Below the pieces are notes generated by a model that searched no databases, was not told the DNA's origin, and was given only the letters and a program-made list of their open reading frames with translations. DNA of 62,224 nucleotides from Alteromonadaceae bacterium BrNp21-10. Lineage in GTDB: Bacteria; Pseudomonadota; Gammaproteobacteria; Enterobacterales; Alteromonadaceae. The stretch lies in NCBI GenBank assembly GCA_030418115.1, contig JAUHQD010000020.1:1-62224 (forward strand), read 5' to 3'. Below, in pieces: positions 20,306 through 29,611 of the stretch. Within the stretch, counting starts at the first letter, position 1, and each line of letters begins with the position of its first letter. The translations under genes and the position numbers were made by a program.

Positions 20306-21070
20306 ATGAAATCCATTTTTAAAATAATCGCTCTGAGTCTATTGGTTTGTTTATCGGCTCAAGCCAAGCAATTTAACGTTTTGTTGTTCAGTAAAACGGA
20401 CGGCTTTCACCATACTTCCATTAATGCTGGGGTAACTGCCATAGAGAAACTGGCAGAGCGCCATTTCTTTAATGTGGAATGGCATGAAGATGCGGGTAAA
20501 TTTAACGCCAAAGATTTAGCTCGTTTTGATGCGGTGATTTTTTTAAACACCACCGGTAATATTTTAAATGAAGAGCAACAAGCCGCTTTTGAAACCTTTT
20601 ATAAATCAGGTAAGGGCTTTGTTGGTATTCACAGCGCTACCGATACCGAATATGAGTGGGAATGGTACACCAAGCTAATCGGTCGTTTGTTTGTAATTCA
20701 CCCAACCAACCAAACCGCAAAAGTGGATGTGCTTGATCGTAGTTTCCCTGGTGTAGAGCGCATGCCTGACAGTTTCTTATGGACTGATGAATGGTATCAA
20801 TTTGGCCCTGAAAAAGTGAAAGGCTTAAACTACATTTTGAGTATTGATGAAACGTCTTATGACCCCAAGGCGGATTGGGGACGAGTTAAAGGCGATGGCA
20901 TGGGTGATTTCCATCCAATTAGCTGGTATCACGAGTTTGATGGTGGTCGTTCTTTCTATACCAACATTGGTCACTTACCAACAGGCTTTAGCGATGAAAT
21001 ATTCTTAAACCATTTGTTTGGTGGTATTTTTTGGGCTGCTACGGGCAAAGGCTTAGGCTGGACTAAATAA
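20306..21070 (+). CDS. ThuA-like domain exported protein
   Basis: This 254-residue protein has a signal peptide (to about residue 18, SAQA-K) and a class I glutamine-amidotransferase-like ThuA domain. Features include LLFSKTDGFHHTSI near the N-terminus, FVGIHSATDTEYEWEWY and a final HLFGGIFWA. ThuA-like proteins are linked to trehalose or other sugar use, but the reaction is poorly defined. The frame is open from 20279, but the ATG at 20306 gives a normal signal peptide and has AAGG upstream. It may function with the preceding CBM9-like protein, though 185 bp separate them. Confidence 0.85.
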   Translation: MKSIFKIIALSLLVCLSAQAKQFNVLLFSKTDGFHHTSINAGVTAIEKLAERHFFNVEWHEDAGKFNAKDLARFDAVIFLNTTGNILNEEQQAAFETFYKSGKGFVGIHSATDTEYEWEWYTKLIGRLFVIHPTNQTAKVDVLDRSFPGVERMPDSFLWTDEWYQFGPEKVKGLNYILSIDETSYDPKADWGRVKGDGMGDFHPISWYHEFDGGRSFYTNIGHLPTGFSDEIFLNHLFGGIFWAATGKGLGWTK

Positions 21071-21100
21071 TCTAGGCGTTTATCGATATTAATAATTCGT

Positions 21101-21134
21101 AAGGGAAGCAATGTCGTGTTGTTTCCCTTTTTTA
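21101..21134 (+). terminator. Terminator after the ThuA-like gene
   Basis: AAGGGAA...TTCCCTT forms a stem, extended by GCAA/TTGT, and is followed by a T-run. The remainder of the 303-bp gap 21071-21373 is AT-rich. I see no gene or other structure in it, and it presumably carries the promoter of the BCKDH operon. Confidence 0.85.
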
Positions 21135-21373
21135 TACTTTATCTTCACAGCTTATTTACATTGATGATGCCTATTTTATAGTCTTGCCAATTCTTAGGAA
21201 CTATCTCCTATATCTTTGCTTTAAAGAGTTAAAACATCCTAATCTACACATCGTAACCCCCTTTAATTCGCAATACTCCTTTCTGCTGACTGAACTACTA
21301 TTAGTGCAAGTACAATCCTTATTGAACTGTTCCCTACAAACAGCTTTCAATGTCCGTGATCTAAGGTCAACGA

Positions 21374-22555
21374 ATGCCAAAAAATATAACAAAGGCAGTC
21401 AAGGTGGTTCATCAAGTCGATATTATCGATAACGGTTTGATCGACATCCCAATGCTGCAAATTATGCAAGCTGACGGCGTTATTCATGCTCAGGCAACCA
21501 TCCCTGAAATAGATAAAGAACTGGCGTTAAAAATGTACGACACCATGCAATACACGCGAATTTTAGATGAACGTATGGTGGCCGCACAGCGACAAGGACG
21601 TATCAGTTTTTATTTAGCCTGTACCGGTGAAGAAGCGTCTGTTGTGGGTAGTGTGGCGGCGTTAAGTGATCAGGATATGATCATGTCACAGTATCGTGAG
21701 CAGGGTGCACTAGCCTTTCGTGGTTATAGCACCGAACAATTTATGAATCAGATGTTTAGTAATGAATTAGAGCCGAATAAAGGTCGGCAAATGCCTATTC
21801 ACTATGGTGCTAAAGAACTGAACTTCATGACCATATCTTCTCCTTTAGCCACGCAAATCCCACAAGCCAGTGGTTATGCTTATGGTCAGAAGTTAGCGGG
21901 CCAACAAGCCATTACCTTATGTTATTTTGGTGAAGGTGCAGCTTCTGAAGGGGATTTTCACGCTGGCTTAAATATGGCCGCTGTTTTAGGTTGCCCGTGT
22001 ATTTTTCTATGTCGTAATAATGGTTATGCGATATCAACCCCAGCCAGTGAACAGTTTGCTGGGGATGGTATTGCCTCAAGAGGTCTAGGTTACGGTATTA
22101 GAACCATTCGCGTTGATGGTAATGATATTTTCGCGGTTTATGCGGCCACGCAACAAGCAAGAATAATCGCACTTGCCGAACAATGCCCAGTGCTTATTGA
22201 AGCCATGACTTACCGTTTGGCCGCTCATTCAACATCCGACGATCCAAGTAGTTATCGTTCTAAAGACGAAGAAGCACGTTGGGCTGATAAAGATCCATTA
22301 CAACGTTTTGCGGCTTGGCTAATTAGCCAAGGCTGGTTGGAAGAACAATTACAAACCAAAAAAGTAGAAAGTATTCGTCAAGAAGTGCTACAAGAATTAA
22401 AACGGGTAGAAAAAGTGCCTATTTGTAAAGTAGACGAGATTATTACCGATGTTTATGACCAGCCACCCTGGAATCTACAAGAGCAACTGGCTGAGTTAAA
22501 ACAACATATCGCTAAATACCCTGAAGCCTATCCTAAAACCTCAGGGAGGCTATAA
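21374..22555 (+). CDS. bkdA1: Branched-chain 2-oxoacid dehydrogenase E1 alpha
   Basis: This 393-residue E1-alpha subunit of the BCKDH complex binds thiamine diphosphate. The TPP motif reads [19 protein letters not shown]...CRNNGYAIS, and the [13 protein letters not shown] segment is typical of branched-chain rather than pyruvate enzymes. The complex decarboxylates 2-oxoacids from Leu, Ile and Val to branched acyl-CoAs. AAGG lies 7 bases before the ATG. The E1-beta gene follows after 2 bp and E2 after that; E3 (lipoamide dehydrogenase) is not in the window and is presumably shared with other complexes. Confidence 0.93.
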   Translation: MPKNITKAVKVVHQVDIIDNGLIDIPMLQIMQADGVIHAQATIPEIDKELALKMYDTMQYTRILDERMVAAQRQGRISFYLACTGEEASVVGSVAALSDQDMIMSQYREQGALAFRGYSTEQFMNQMFSNELEPNKGRQMPIHYGAKELNFMTISSPLATQIPQASGYAYGQKLAGQQAITLCYFGEGAASEGDFHAGLNMAAVLGCPCIFLCRNNGYAISTPASEQFAGDGIASRGLGYGIRTIRVDGNDIFAVYAATQQARIIALAEQCPVLIEAMTYRLAAHSTSDDPSSYRSKDEEARWADKDPLQRFAAWLISQGWLEEQLQTKKVESIRQEVLQELKRVEKVPICKVDEIITDVYDQPPWNLQEQLAELKQHIAKYPEAYPKTSGRL

Positions 22556-22557
22556 CC

Positions 22558-23535
22558 ATGGCTAAGATGAACTTATTACAGGCGATCAATAATGCGCTGA
22601 TTATTGCCATGGAGCAAAATAACAAAACAGTAGTGCTAGGTGAAGACGTCGGCCATTTTGGGGGTGTATTTCGTGCTACCAGTAATCTGCAGCAACAATT
22701 TGGTAAAGCCCGCTGTTTTAATACACCGTTGACGGAGCAGGGCATTATTGGCTTTGCCAATGGCCTAGCTGCACAAGGCCATGTGCCCGTAGCCGAAATC
22801 CAATTTGCCGATTACATTTTTCCAGCTTTTGACCAAATTGTTAATGAAGCCGCTAAGTTCCGTTATCGTTCTGGGGGGCAGTTTGATTGCGGCAATCTGA
22901 CTATTAGAACCCCCTATGGTGGTGGCATTGCAGGCGGTCTTTATCATTCCCAGTCGCCGGAAGCGTTTTTTGCCCACATTCCTGGGATGAAAGTGGTAGT
23001 CCCGCGTAATCCCTATCAAGCCAAAGGCTTATTGTTAGCCTCTATTCGTGATGCCAATCCGGTATTGTTTATGGAGCCTAAGCGTTTGTATCGGGCATCT
23101 GTGGGCGAAGTACCTGAAGAAGATTACGAACTACCATTAGGTAAAGCAGAAGTGTTGTCTGAAGGTAGCGATATTAGCTTATTAGCGTGGGGCGCACAAA
23201 TGGCGGTCATGCAACAAGCGGCAGAGCTAGCCAGCAAGCAGGGCGTATCTTGTGAACTTATTGATTTACGCAGTATTTTGCCTTGGGATGTAACTACCGT
23301 GAGTGATTCTGTGATTAAAACAGGTCGCTTGCTGATTAGTCATGAAGCACCATTGACCGGTGGATTTGCCAGTGAAATAGCGGCAACAATTCAGCAACGC
23401 TGCTTTTTACATTTGGAATCGCCAATCAGTCGGGTTTGTGGATTAGATACGCCTTATCCATTGGCTCATGAAAAAGAATATATGCCAGATCACCTCAAGG
23501 TCTTCGAAGGTATTATGCGCAGTGTGGAGTTTTAA
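22558..23535 (+). CDS. bkdA2: Branched-chain 2-oxoacid dehydrogenase E1 beta
   Basis: This 325-residue transketolase-like beta subunit pairs with the preceding E1-alpha. It shows the usual N-terminal LLQAINNAL...[32 protein letters not shown] and the C-terminal [17 protein letters not shown]. It is preceded by AGGGAGG close to its ATG and followed one base after its stop by the E2 start, so the three genes form a tight operon. Confidence 0.94.
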   Translation: MAKMNLLQAINNALIIAMEQNNKTVVLGEDVGHFGGVFRATSNLQQQFGKARCFNTPLTEQGIIGFANGLAAQGHVPVAEIQFADYIFPAFDQIVNEAAKFRYRSGGQFDCGNLTIRTPYGGGIAGGLYHSQSPEAFFAHIPGMKVVVPRNPYQAKGLLLASIRDANPVLFMEPKRLYRASVGEVPEEDYELPLGKAEVLSEGSDISLLAWGAQMAVMQQAAELASKQGVSCELIDLRSILPWDVTTVSDSVIKTGRLLISHEAPLTGGFASEIAATIQQRCFLHLESPISRVCGLDTPYPLAHEKEYMPDHLKVFEGIMRSVEF

Positions 23536-23536
23536 T

Positions 23537-25144
23537 ATGACGGATTTTATCTTACCGGATATTGGCGAAGGCATTGTTGAATGTGAGTTGGTTGAATGGC
23601 TGGTGGCTGAAGGCGACTGGATCAAAGAAGATCAAGCCGTAGCTGAAGTGATGACAGATAAAGCATTGGTGCAAATTCCTGCAATGCACACGGGGCAAAT
23701 CAAAACTCTGTATTACCAAAAAGGCGATATTGCCAAGGTGCATTCGCCGCTGTTCGCCATGAGCATTAGCGAAGAAGGGACTTCTCAAAATGGCAGTACT
23801 GAGCCCAAAGTAAGTGATACTGAAAGCGTCGCAGATAAAGAGCCTGCGCTTAGTACCGACCTCAGCAAAAAGGACGAAGTGAACCTTGGCAAAGTTGAAG
23901 AGGATTTCATCCTACCTGATATTGGTGAAGGCATCGTCGAGTGCGAATTAGTGGAATGGTTAGTAGCTGTGGGTGACGAAGTCAAAGAAGACCAACCCAT
24001 TGCCGAGGTTATGACCGATAAGGCGTTAGTACAAATTCCAGCAAAATACGATGGTGTGATAATTAAGCTGTATTATGCCAAGGGCGATATCGCTAAGGTG
24101 CATACACCGTTGTATTGTCAGCTCATTCAGGGCGTGGCAGAAAAGAGTTCGAAGATTAATCAAGTCCAATCCGAAGACAATGCACCTTATCAACACCAAG
24201 AATTAAACTCTGCGGGTGATATGCAAGCCAATCCCAACAGAACCAAAGCCATTGCAAGTCCAGCGGTGCGCCGCTTAGCCAGAGAGCAGGGATTAGACAT
24301 CCAACTTGTTAAGGGAAGTGGTAAAAAAGGACGAGTACTTAAATGCGATCTTGAACAAGGGGCAGTGTCATCAACATCTGTCTCCAACAAGTCAGCCTCA
24401 ACAACAATCCCATTTGCACAAAAGCCAATTGCTAGTGGTGGTAAACGCACAGAGCCGATTAAGGGCGTGCGCGCCATTATGGCGAAACAAATGCAGGCTT
24501 CGGTCTCCACTATCCCGCACTTTAGTGTTAGCGATGAAGTGTGCATGGACAACCTAATTAATGCCAGAGCTCAGTTAAAACAAGAGTTTGAGCAGCAACA
24601 GTTAAAACTCAGTTTCATGCCCTTTATCGTTAAAGCGTTGTCGTTAGCTTTAGCAGAATTTCCAATTTTGAATTCTCAGGTTAATGAGGATTGTAGCGAG
24701 TTAACTTATTTTGATGATCACAATATTGGTTTAGCGGTAGATTCTAAAATTGGCTTATTAGTGCCCAATATCAAGGCGGTGCAAACTCTGTCGTTTAAGC
24801 AGATAGTGGTGGAAATAAATCGCTTGATCGATGCAGCGCGTCAAGGCAGGTTAACCAATACCGATTTGAACGGCGGTACTATTAGTATCTCTAATATTGG
24901 TGTTTTAGGCGGTACTGTCGCCACGCCTATTATTAACAAACCCGAAGTAGCCATTGTGGCATTAGGCAAAATTCAAACCTTGCCGCGCTTTGATCAACAA
25001 AACCAAGTGGTGGCCAGTAATATTATGCATATCAGTTGGTCTGGGGATCATCGTATTATTGATGGTGCTACCATGGTGCGCTTTAGCAATTTGTGGAAAT
25101 CTTATATAGAAAATCCATACAGTTTGTTTAGTTTATCGCGCTAA
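23537..25144 (+). CDS. bkdB: Branched-chain 2-oxoacid dehydrogenase E2 with two lipoyl domains
   Basis: This dihydrolipoyl acyltransferase core is 535 residues from the ATG at 23537 (the frame is open further upstream). Two lipoyl domains (about residues 4-73 and 124-193) carry the lipoylated lysines in MTDKALV (Lys42 and Lys162). By my count the two agree at 56 of 70 residues. A peripheral-subunit-binding domain lies at about 240-273 (ASPAVRRLAREQGL). The catalytic domain ends with SWSGDHRIIDGATM, containing the His and Asp of the HxxxDG motif. Most bacterial BCKDH E2 proteins have one lipoyl domain; two suggests longer swinging arms. Confidence 0.93.
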   Translation: MTDFILPDIGEGIVECELVEWLVAEGDWIKEDQAVAEVMTDKALVQIPAMHTGQIKTLYYQKGDIAKVHSPLFAMSISEEGTSQNGSTEPKVSDTESVADKEPALSTDLSKKDEVNLGKVEEDFILPDIGEGIVECELVEWLVAVGDEVKEDQPIAEVMTDKALVQIPAKYDGVIIKLYYAKGDIAKVHTPLYCQLIQGVAEKSSKINQVQSEDNAPYQHQELNSAGDMQANPNRTKAIASPAVRRLAREQGLDIQLVKGSGKKGRVLKCDLEQGAVSSTSVSNKSASTTIPFAQKPIASGGKRTEPIKGVRAIMAKQMQASVSTIPHFSVSDEVCMDNLINARAQLKQEFEQQQLKLSFMPFIVKALSLALAEFPILNSQVNEDCSELTYFDDHNIGLAVDSKIGLLVPNIKAVQTLSFKQIVVEINRLIDAARQGRLTNTDLNGGTISISNIGVLGGTVATPIINKPEVAIVALGKIQTLPRFDQQNQVVASNIMHISWSGDHRIIDGATMVRFSNLWKSYIENPYSLFSLSR

Positions 25145-25243
25145 TTGTTATACTGCGACGCTCTCATCTAGTCTCAATGAGGTGTGTCGCTGTTAGTAAA
25201 CGATGACACCTACTATTTAAAAATTTGCAAAAGGGGTTTGTTG

Positions 25244-26098
25244 TTGTTTAGTTATCGCCATGGTTACCACGCTGGAAATTACGCTGATGTGTTCAAACAT
25301 TTATCTCAGCTATTGGTTATTAATAAGCTCAAGCAGAAAGACAAACCCTTTGTCTACATGGATAGCCACAGCGGCGGTGGACTCTATGCCCTTGATGATG
25401 ATAAAGCGCTAAAAAATTCAGAGTTTAGCGCCGGCATCGACCGTTTAATTAGTGCGGTGGATAAGGCTAAAGTTGTGCCTGAAGTCGTTAGCGAATATTT
25501 GCAGTTGGTAAATGGCTATCGCCGTCATCAGCAATATCCTGGCTCGCCACAAATTGCCGCTGACAGCTTGCGGGAACAAGATAAACTCTGCCTGATGGAA
25601 TGGCACAATAACGAGTTTGAAACATTACGGTTGAATATGCGTGGCGATAGGCGCATTGCGTTACATCACCGTGATGGTTATGAAGGGTTACAAGCCCTAA
25701 CGCCGCCTAAACCGGCCCGTGGTTTTATACTAATTGATCCCTCTTATGAGTTAGCCGATGAATACCAGAAGGTGGTGAGTACTATCCAAAAAGTACAGCA
25801 ACGGTGGCCGACAACCATAATTGCCCTGTGGTATCCGTTGTTAGCTAGCTCCAGAGATAAAAGTCAGCAATTAGAAAAGGATCTTGCCAAACTTGACCCT
25901 GCCAGTTTGTTTATTGCGCGTTTGAGTGTAAAAAACCAAGAGCAGGATTTTGGTATGCATGGTTCCGGTATGGCTTTTATTAATTTACCTTGGCAGGTCG
26001 ATCAGCAAATTGTTGAAATGCTACCGCTGCTACATCAAGCAATGTCCGAAGCGGGACAAGGTGAATTCAGCAGCCAATGGCTAATTCAGCCAAAATAA
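25244..26098 (+). CDS. rlmJ: 23S rRNA (adenine-2030-N6)-methyltransferase RlmJ
   Basis: RlmJ methylates A2030 of 23S rRNA using SAM. The N-terminal SYRHGYHAGNYADVFKH and the catalytic DPSYE (DPPY-like) motif are characteristic. The frame is open from 25184, but AAGGGG at 25231-25236 and the family N-terminus (M-x-SYRH) point to the TTG at 25244. This gives 284 residues (E. coli 280). It lies 99 bp after the BCKDH E2 gene and 12 bp before the kinase. Confidence 0.92.
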   Translation: MFSYRHGYHAGNYADVFKHLSQLLVINKLKQKDKPFVYMDSHSGGGLYALDDDKALKNSEFSAGIDRLISAVDKAKVVPEVVSEYLQLVNGYRRHQQYPGSPQIAADSLREQDKLCLMEWHNNEFETLRLNMRGDRRIALHHRDGYEGLQALTPPKPARGFILIDPSYELADEYQKVVSTIQKVQQRWPTTIIALWYPLLASSRDKSQQLEKDLAKLDPASLFIARLSVKNQEQDFGMHGSGMAFINLPWQVDQQIVEMLPLLHQAMSEAGQGEFSSQWLIQPK

Positions 26099-26110
26099 CT
26101 ATGGGCCCGT

Positions 26111-27949
26111 ATGTCAGCAGCTAATACCAGTGTTAAGCATTTTTATATTCCTGATGAACAGTCGTTTTATTTGCTGTCCCATCAGGATGCTAAAAAGCTT
26201 AAAGATTGGTTAGCGCTGTGTCGACATCAACTCGAACGCCTTGATTATCGCAATATTGAATTGATCGGCAAGGGCGCTTTTGGCTTTGTCTTTGCAGGTG
26301 CAGCCCCCGATGGTCAACAGTTAGTCTTTAAGTTCTCGCGCATTAATTTATCCCAACAAGTTCAAGATAGATTGGAAGAAGAAGCCTTTATGCTCAGCCA
26401 TGTTGAGCATGCTGCCGTGCCGCAATTGATCGAATTTCAGCGCGTAGGCAAACAAGCCATCTTGGTGATGGAGAGGGCTGCTGGCATTGATTTAGAGCAG
26501 TTGTCTTTGCAGCGAGGGCCATTGCCAGCAAGGTTGGTGATGTCAATTGCGGCACAGCTTGCGCAGATATTGCTTAACCTTCGTCAATTTCAGCAACACT
26601 ATCAGCTAAAGCCCATTGTTCATGGCGACATTAAACCCTCAAATATTATGTTTGACCCGCAAACCGAGCGGGTGGCTTTGATTGATTGGGGCTCGTCGGT
26701 ATTTGCCCAAGTGGATACTAACGGCCAGTTTGTGGCTAATAATGTTATGGATTTGATGTCCAGTGATGTGCAGCAAACTAACGCTCGATTAGGTGATGTG
26801 TATTTTATTGGTGATGAACAATTAGCTGGGGCGTTATCCACAACGCGTTTTGATGAACAAGGGTTAGCCAGTACCTTGTACGCATTAGCCTCGGGACAAT
26901 CTTGCCGTTTTTCCCGTTATGTTATTACCCCTAATTCGTTAAATTTACCTAAAGAATTCGCGCTATGTTTAACTAACTTGATGGATGATGATCCTGTTCG
27001 TCGTCGAGAGGCTGGGGACTATTTTTTTAAAAACATCCAATATATGCAACATATTGCTTTTGCCAAAAATGAAGACATCACATACCAAGCAATGATCCCT
27101 TGCTGGGTCTCGGATAAAAAACAAGATATTGAATCGGTGGTTTATAGTTCAAGAAAATCCTTCCTACGAGTTGAAGCCTACCAACATGAAATGAATTACA
27201 CTAATGACGCGCAATTTGAACGTTATTATAAAAATTATATGCAAGGCATGGGCGAAACTGAAAAAGCCTTTATCTCGGCGGTGAGCCGTCTGGGTAAATA
27301 CCCTGTGGTCGGCGGCTTAGCTGTGCGCTGGCAGGCAGAAGGTGTGTATATTGACTCTAGCTTGAATCTACACGATCCCAGTTTGAAACAAGCTTTTGAA
27401 CTGGCGGTGAATAATGTGGTGATATTAGCTAGAGCCATACATAGACAAGGCATTTTTAAAAGTTGTATGTTTAATGCCAAAGACACCTTACATATTGATC
27501 GTGAACACGAAAACGTACCTTTTATACCTGAGCAAGATACGCGTATTCCGTTTGCTGTTAGTGAAGTGTCTCTACCAGAAGACCAAAGTAAATTGCACTC
27601 TTATTTTGAAGATGGTGAAGATCCTGATGAGTTATTGATACTGCCGCCTGCAATGCGAGCGATTATCGAGAAGCTCAATGGCATTCATCATACAGGCTGT
27701 ATTATTTTTGAAGCTATGCCGACCCATTTGAAGATCCACAGTTATTTTATGTTGTTAGCCCATGATAAACAGCAGATGTTCGAAGAATTATTACAGCAGC
27801 TGATTGCGCTAATCCCACAAATTCGTGGTTTAGGGTTGTCTGGTTTTATGAAGCTACCCTATAAAGACACTCGTTATTTTGAACATATGGAACGTTGTGC
27901 CGACAAATTTTATCCAAGAAATCCCCATAATATTGAGGAAAATCAATGA
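26111..27949 (+). CDS. Hanks-type Ser/Thr protein kinase-like protein with unknown C-terminal half
   Basis: This 612-residue protein has a complete eukaryotic-like kinase signature. The glycine loop GKGAFGFV is at 53-60, the ATP-anchoring Lys74 in VFKFS, the catalytic loop HGDIKPSN at 171-178 (Asp173) and the metal-binding Asp192 in DWG, replacing the usual DFG. The kinase fold covers about residues 45-310. The remaining ~300 residues have no motif I recognise and no membrane segment, so it is probably cytoplasmic. Its stop overlaps the tesB start by 4 bp (ATGA), giving close coupling to an acyl-CoA thioesterase and a gamma-carbonic anhydrase. Substrates are unknown. Confidence 0.85.
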   Translation: MSAANTSVKHFYIPDEQSFYLLSHQDAKKLKDWLALCRHQLERLDYRNIELIGKGAFGFVFAGAAPDGQQLVFKFSRINLSQQVQDRLEEEAFMLSHVEHAAVPQLIEFQRVGKQAILVMERAAGIDLEQLSLQRGPLPARLVMSIAAQLAQILLNLRQFQQHYQLKPIVHGDIKPSNIMFDPQTERVALIDWGSSVFAQVDTNGQFVANNVMDLMSSDVQQTNARLGDVYFIGDEQLAGALSTTRFDEQGLASTLYALASGQSCRFSRYVITPNSLNLPKEFALCLTNLMDDDPVRRREAGDYFFKNIQYMQHIAFAKNEDITYQAMIPCWVSDKKQDIESVVYSSRKSFLRVEAYQHEMNYTNDAQFERYYKNYMQGMGETEKAFISAVSRLGKYPVVGGLAVRWQAEGVYIDSSLNLHDPSLKQAFELAVNNVVILARAIHRQGIFKSCMFNAKDTLHIDREHENVPFIPEQDTRIPFAVSEVSLPEDQSKLHSYFEDGEDPDELLILPPAMRAIIEKLNGIHHTGCIIFEAMPTHLKIHSYFMLLAHDKQQMFEELLQQLIALIPQIRGLGLSGFMKLPYKDTRYFEHMERCADKFYPRNPHNIEENQ

Positions 27950-28815
27950 ACGAAAAAGAGATTAAACTCAATAATCTGCTTAGTTTAGAAAAGTTAGAGG
28001 AAGGGCTGTATCGTGGCCAAAGTTGGGACTTAGGTTTTCGCGCCTTATTTGGCGGTCAAGTGCTGGGGCAAGCATTATCAGCGGCACAGAAAACCGTGGC
28101 AGAAGGGCAATTAGCTCATTCTTTTCATAGCTATTTTTTACTGCCCGGTGACGCTAGTAGTCCTGTGATTTACGATGTAGAGAATATTCGGGATGGTCGT
28201 AGTTTTAGTACAAGACGGATAAAAGCCATTCAGGCTGGCCGAACTATTTTTTATATGACGGCATCTTTTCAGTTTGCCGAAGAAGGTTTAAGCCATCAAT
28301 TCGCTGATATGCCAGCGGTACCGGCTGCAGAAGAGTTACCTTCGGAAATTGATTGTTATCGAAAGTTGTTTGCGACTATGCCGGCAGATATGCAAGAGAA
28401 GCTGAGTTATCACAAACCCATCGATATGCGTTCGGTACAAAAAATCAACCCAACACAACCAAAGGTAAACCAACCCATCCGTTATGTATGGATGCGCGCG
28501 ACTGAAAAACTCAATAACGACATTACCGAACATCAACGGATGTTAGCTTATGCATCAGATTACTATTTTTTGGTGACGGCGTTACAACCCCATGGTTTGT
28601 CGATTATGGACCGCCATATCCGTATGGCGACTATCGATCATGCCATGTGGTTTCATCGTCCTTTTGATTTTAATGAATGGGTTTTGTATTGCATGGATAG
28701 CCCTTATGGAGGTAATTCTCGGGCTTTAGTTAAAGGTCAGTTTTTTGATCTGCAGGGCAACTTGATCGCTTCGACTATGCAAGAAGGATTAATGCGTAAA
28801 ATGGATGAAAAATAA
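27946..28815 (+). CDS. tesB: Acyl-CoA thioesterase II TesB
   Basis: TesB hydrolyses medium- and long-chain acyl-CoAs. The 289-residue double-hotdog protein has the family motifs GGQVLGQAL near residue 37, YASDYYFLVTAL with the catalytic Asp, the TIDHAMWFHRPF segment and the STMQEGLMR glutamine. It starts inside the last codons of the kinase gene, and its stop shares one base with the next start (TAATG). E. coli TesB is 286 residues. Confidence 0.95.
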   Translation: MNEKEIKLNNLLSLEKLEEGLYRGQSWDLGFRALFGGQVLGQALSAAQKTVAEGQLAHSFHSYFLLPGDASSPVIYDVENIRDGRSFSTRRIKAIQAGRTIFYMTASFQFAEEGLSHQFADMPAVPAAEELPSEIDCYRKLFATMPADMQEKLSYHKPIDMRSVQKINPTQPKVNQPIRYVWMRATEKLNNDITEHQRMLAYASDYYFLVTALQPHGLSIMDRHIRMATIDHAMWFHRPFDFNEWVLYCMDSPYGGNSRALVKGQFFDLQGNLIASTMQEGLMRKMDEK

Positions 28816-29336
28816 TGAAATATGCCGTAGATGGTCGTACTCCCGATATTCATCCAAGTACTTTTATTGCCCCCGGCGCGCAGATTATTGGTACTGTGAA
28901 TTTGGCCGAGAATGTGAGTGTATGGTTTAACGCGGTCATCCGTGGTGATAATGACCAGATAACCATAGGCGCTGGTAGCAATATTCAGGATGGCGCCATT
29001 TTACACACCGACGAAGACATTGAATTGGAGATTGGCCGCGGGGTTACGGTAGGACACAAGGCCATGCTCCATGGTTGCGAAATTGGTGAATACAGTTTGA
29101 TTGGTATTAATGCGGTTATTTTAAATAACGCAAAAATTGGACGTCATTGTATTATTGGTGCCAATGCCTTGGTGACGGAAGGGATGGTAATTCCCGATAA
29201 TTCTTTGGTGGTCGGCTCTCCCGCAAAAGTTATCAAAACAATAACAGCAGATCAGGCCGATTTACTCAAAGCATCGGCTAAGCATTATGTTGAAAATGCA
29301 CAGCGTTATAAAGCGACGTTAACGCTAATTGATTAG
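28815..29336 (+). CDS. Gamma-carbonic anhydrase family protein (YrdA-like)
   Basis: This 173-residue left-handed beta-helix protein carries repeated hexapeptides (V/I-x-x-x-x-x turns) and the three expected zinc-ligand histidines, one in AILHTDE and two in VGHKAMLHGC. YrdA-like members bind zinc, but many have weak or no carbonic anhydrase activity. It is the last gene of the kinase-tesB group, overlapping tesB by one base. Confidence 0.92.
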   Translation: MKYAVDGRTPDIHPSTFIAPGAQIIGTVNLAENVSVWFNAVIRGDNDQITIGAGSNIQDGAILHTDEDIELEIGRGVTVGHKAMLHGCEIGEYSLIGINAVILNNAKIGRHCIIGANALVTEGMVIPDNSLVVGSPAKVIKTITADQADLLKASAKHYVENAQRYKATLTLID

Positions 29337-29344
29337 CCTAAAAA

Positions 29345-29457
29345 TAAAAAAAACCCAAGCACTTGTCCAAGGCTTGGGTCTAGGGGAATGGCTCATCTGG
29401 TGAGCCGTGCGCTAACTTAAAATTCATCAATGGGAGAAGTTAATTTTATTTAGCCGG
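29345..29457 (-). ncRNA. Candidate intergenic small RNA
   Basis: On the minus strand a good -10 box TATACT (29469-29464) is followed about 110 bases later by a strong terminator: ACCCAAGC / GCTTGGGT stem, then at least seven Ts near 29353-29345. Between them are two more possible stems, TAACTT...AAGTTA with a loop containing CTCCC, and GGCTCA-CCAGA-TGAGCC. The ~140-bp region upstream is very AT-rich. No open reading frame is present. The layout resembles an Hfq-type sRNA, but I recognise no known family. It could alternatively be a long 3' untranslated region of rsmF. Confidence 0.45.
29347..29380 (-). terminator. Leftward intrinsic terminator (candidate sRNA or rsmF)
   Basis: Stem ACCCAAGC/GCTTGGGT with an 11-base spacer is followed on the minus strand by a long T-run. 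The plus strand lacks a T-tract after it, so it acts on leftward transcripts. It is about 230 bp beyond the rsmF stop. Confidence 0.8.
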
Positions 29458-29611
29458 AAGATCAGTATAGAACAAAAATGAACATAAAATAAACAAAAAA
29501 CGGAATATATTGTAAGCCGAATATTAAATATATGAAAATCAGTGCCTTACTCTAAATCCTTAAAAGATAACCACAAAAATACCACACCTTATACGCTGTT
29601 TATCCACAGAC

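Noticed and set aside
24190-24552. 120-codon antisense open frame within the BCKDH E2 gene
   Set aside because: Shadow of the E2 coding sequence, with no plausible start context or protein family.
29600-29608. Perfect DnaA box TTATCCACA next to the rsmF stop
   Set aside because: A single 9-mer is expected by chance about once in every two windows of this size, and no cluster or origin-like AT repeats accompany it.
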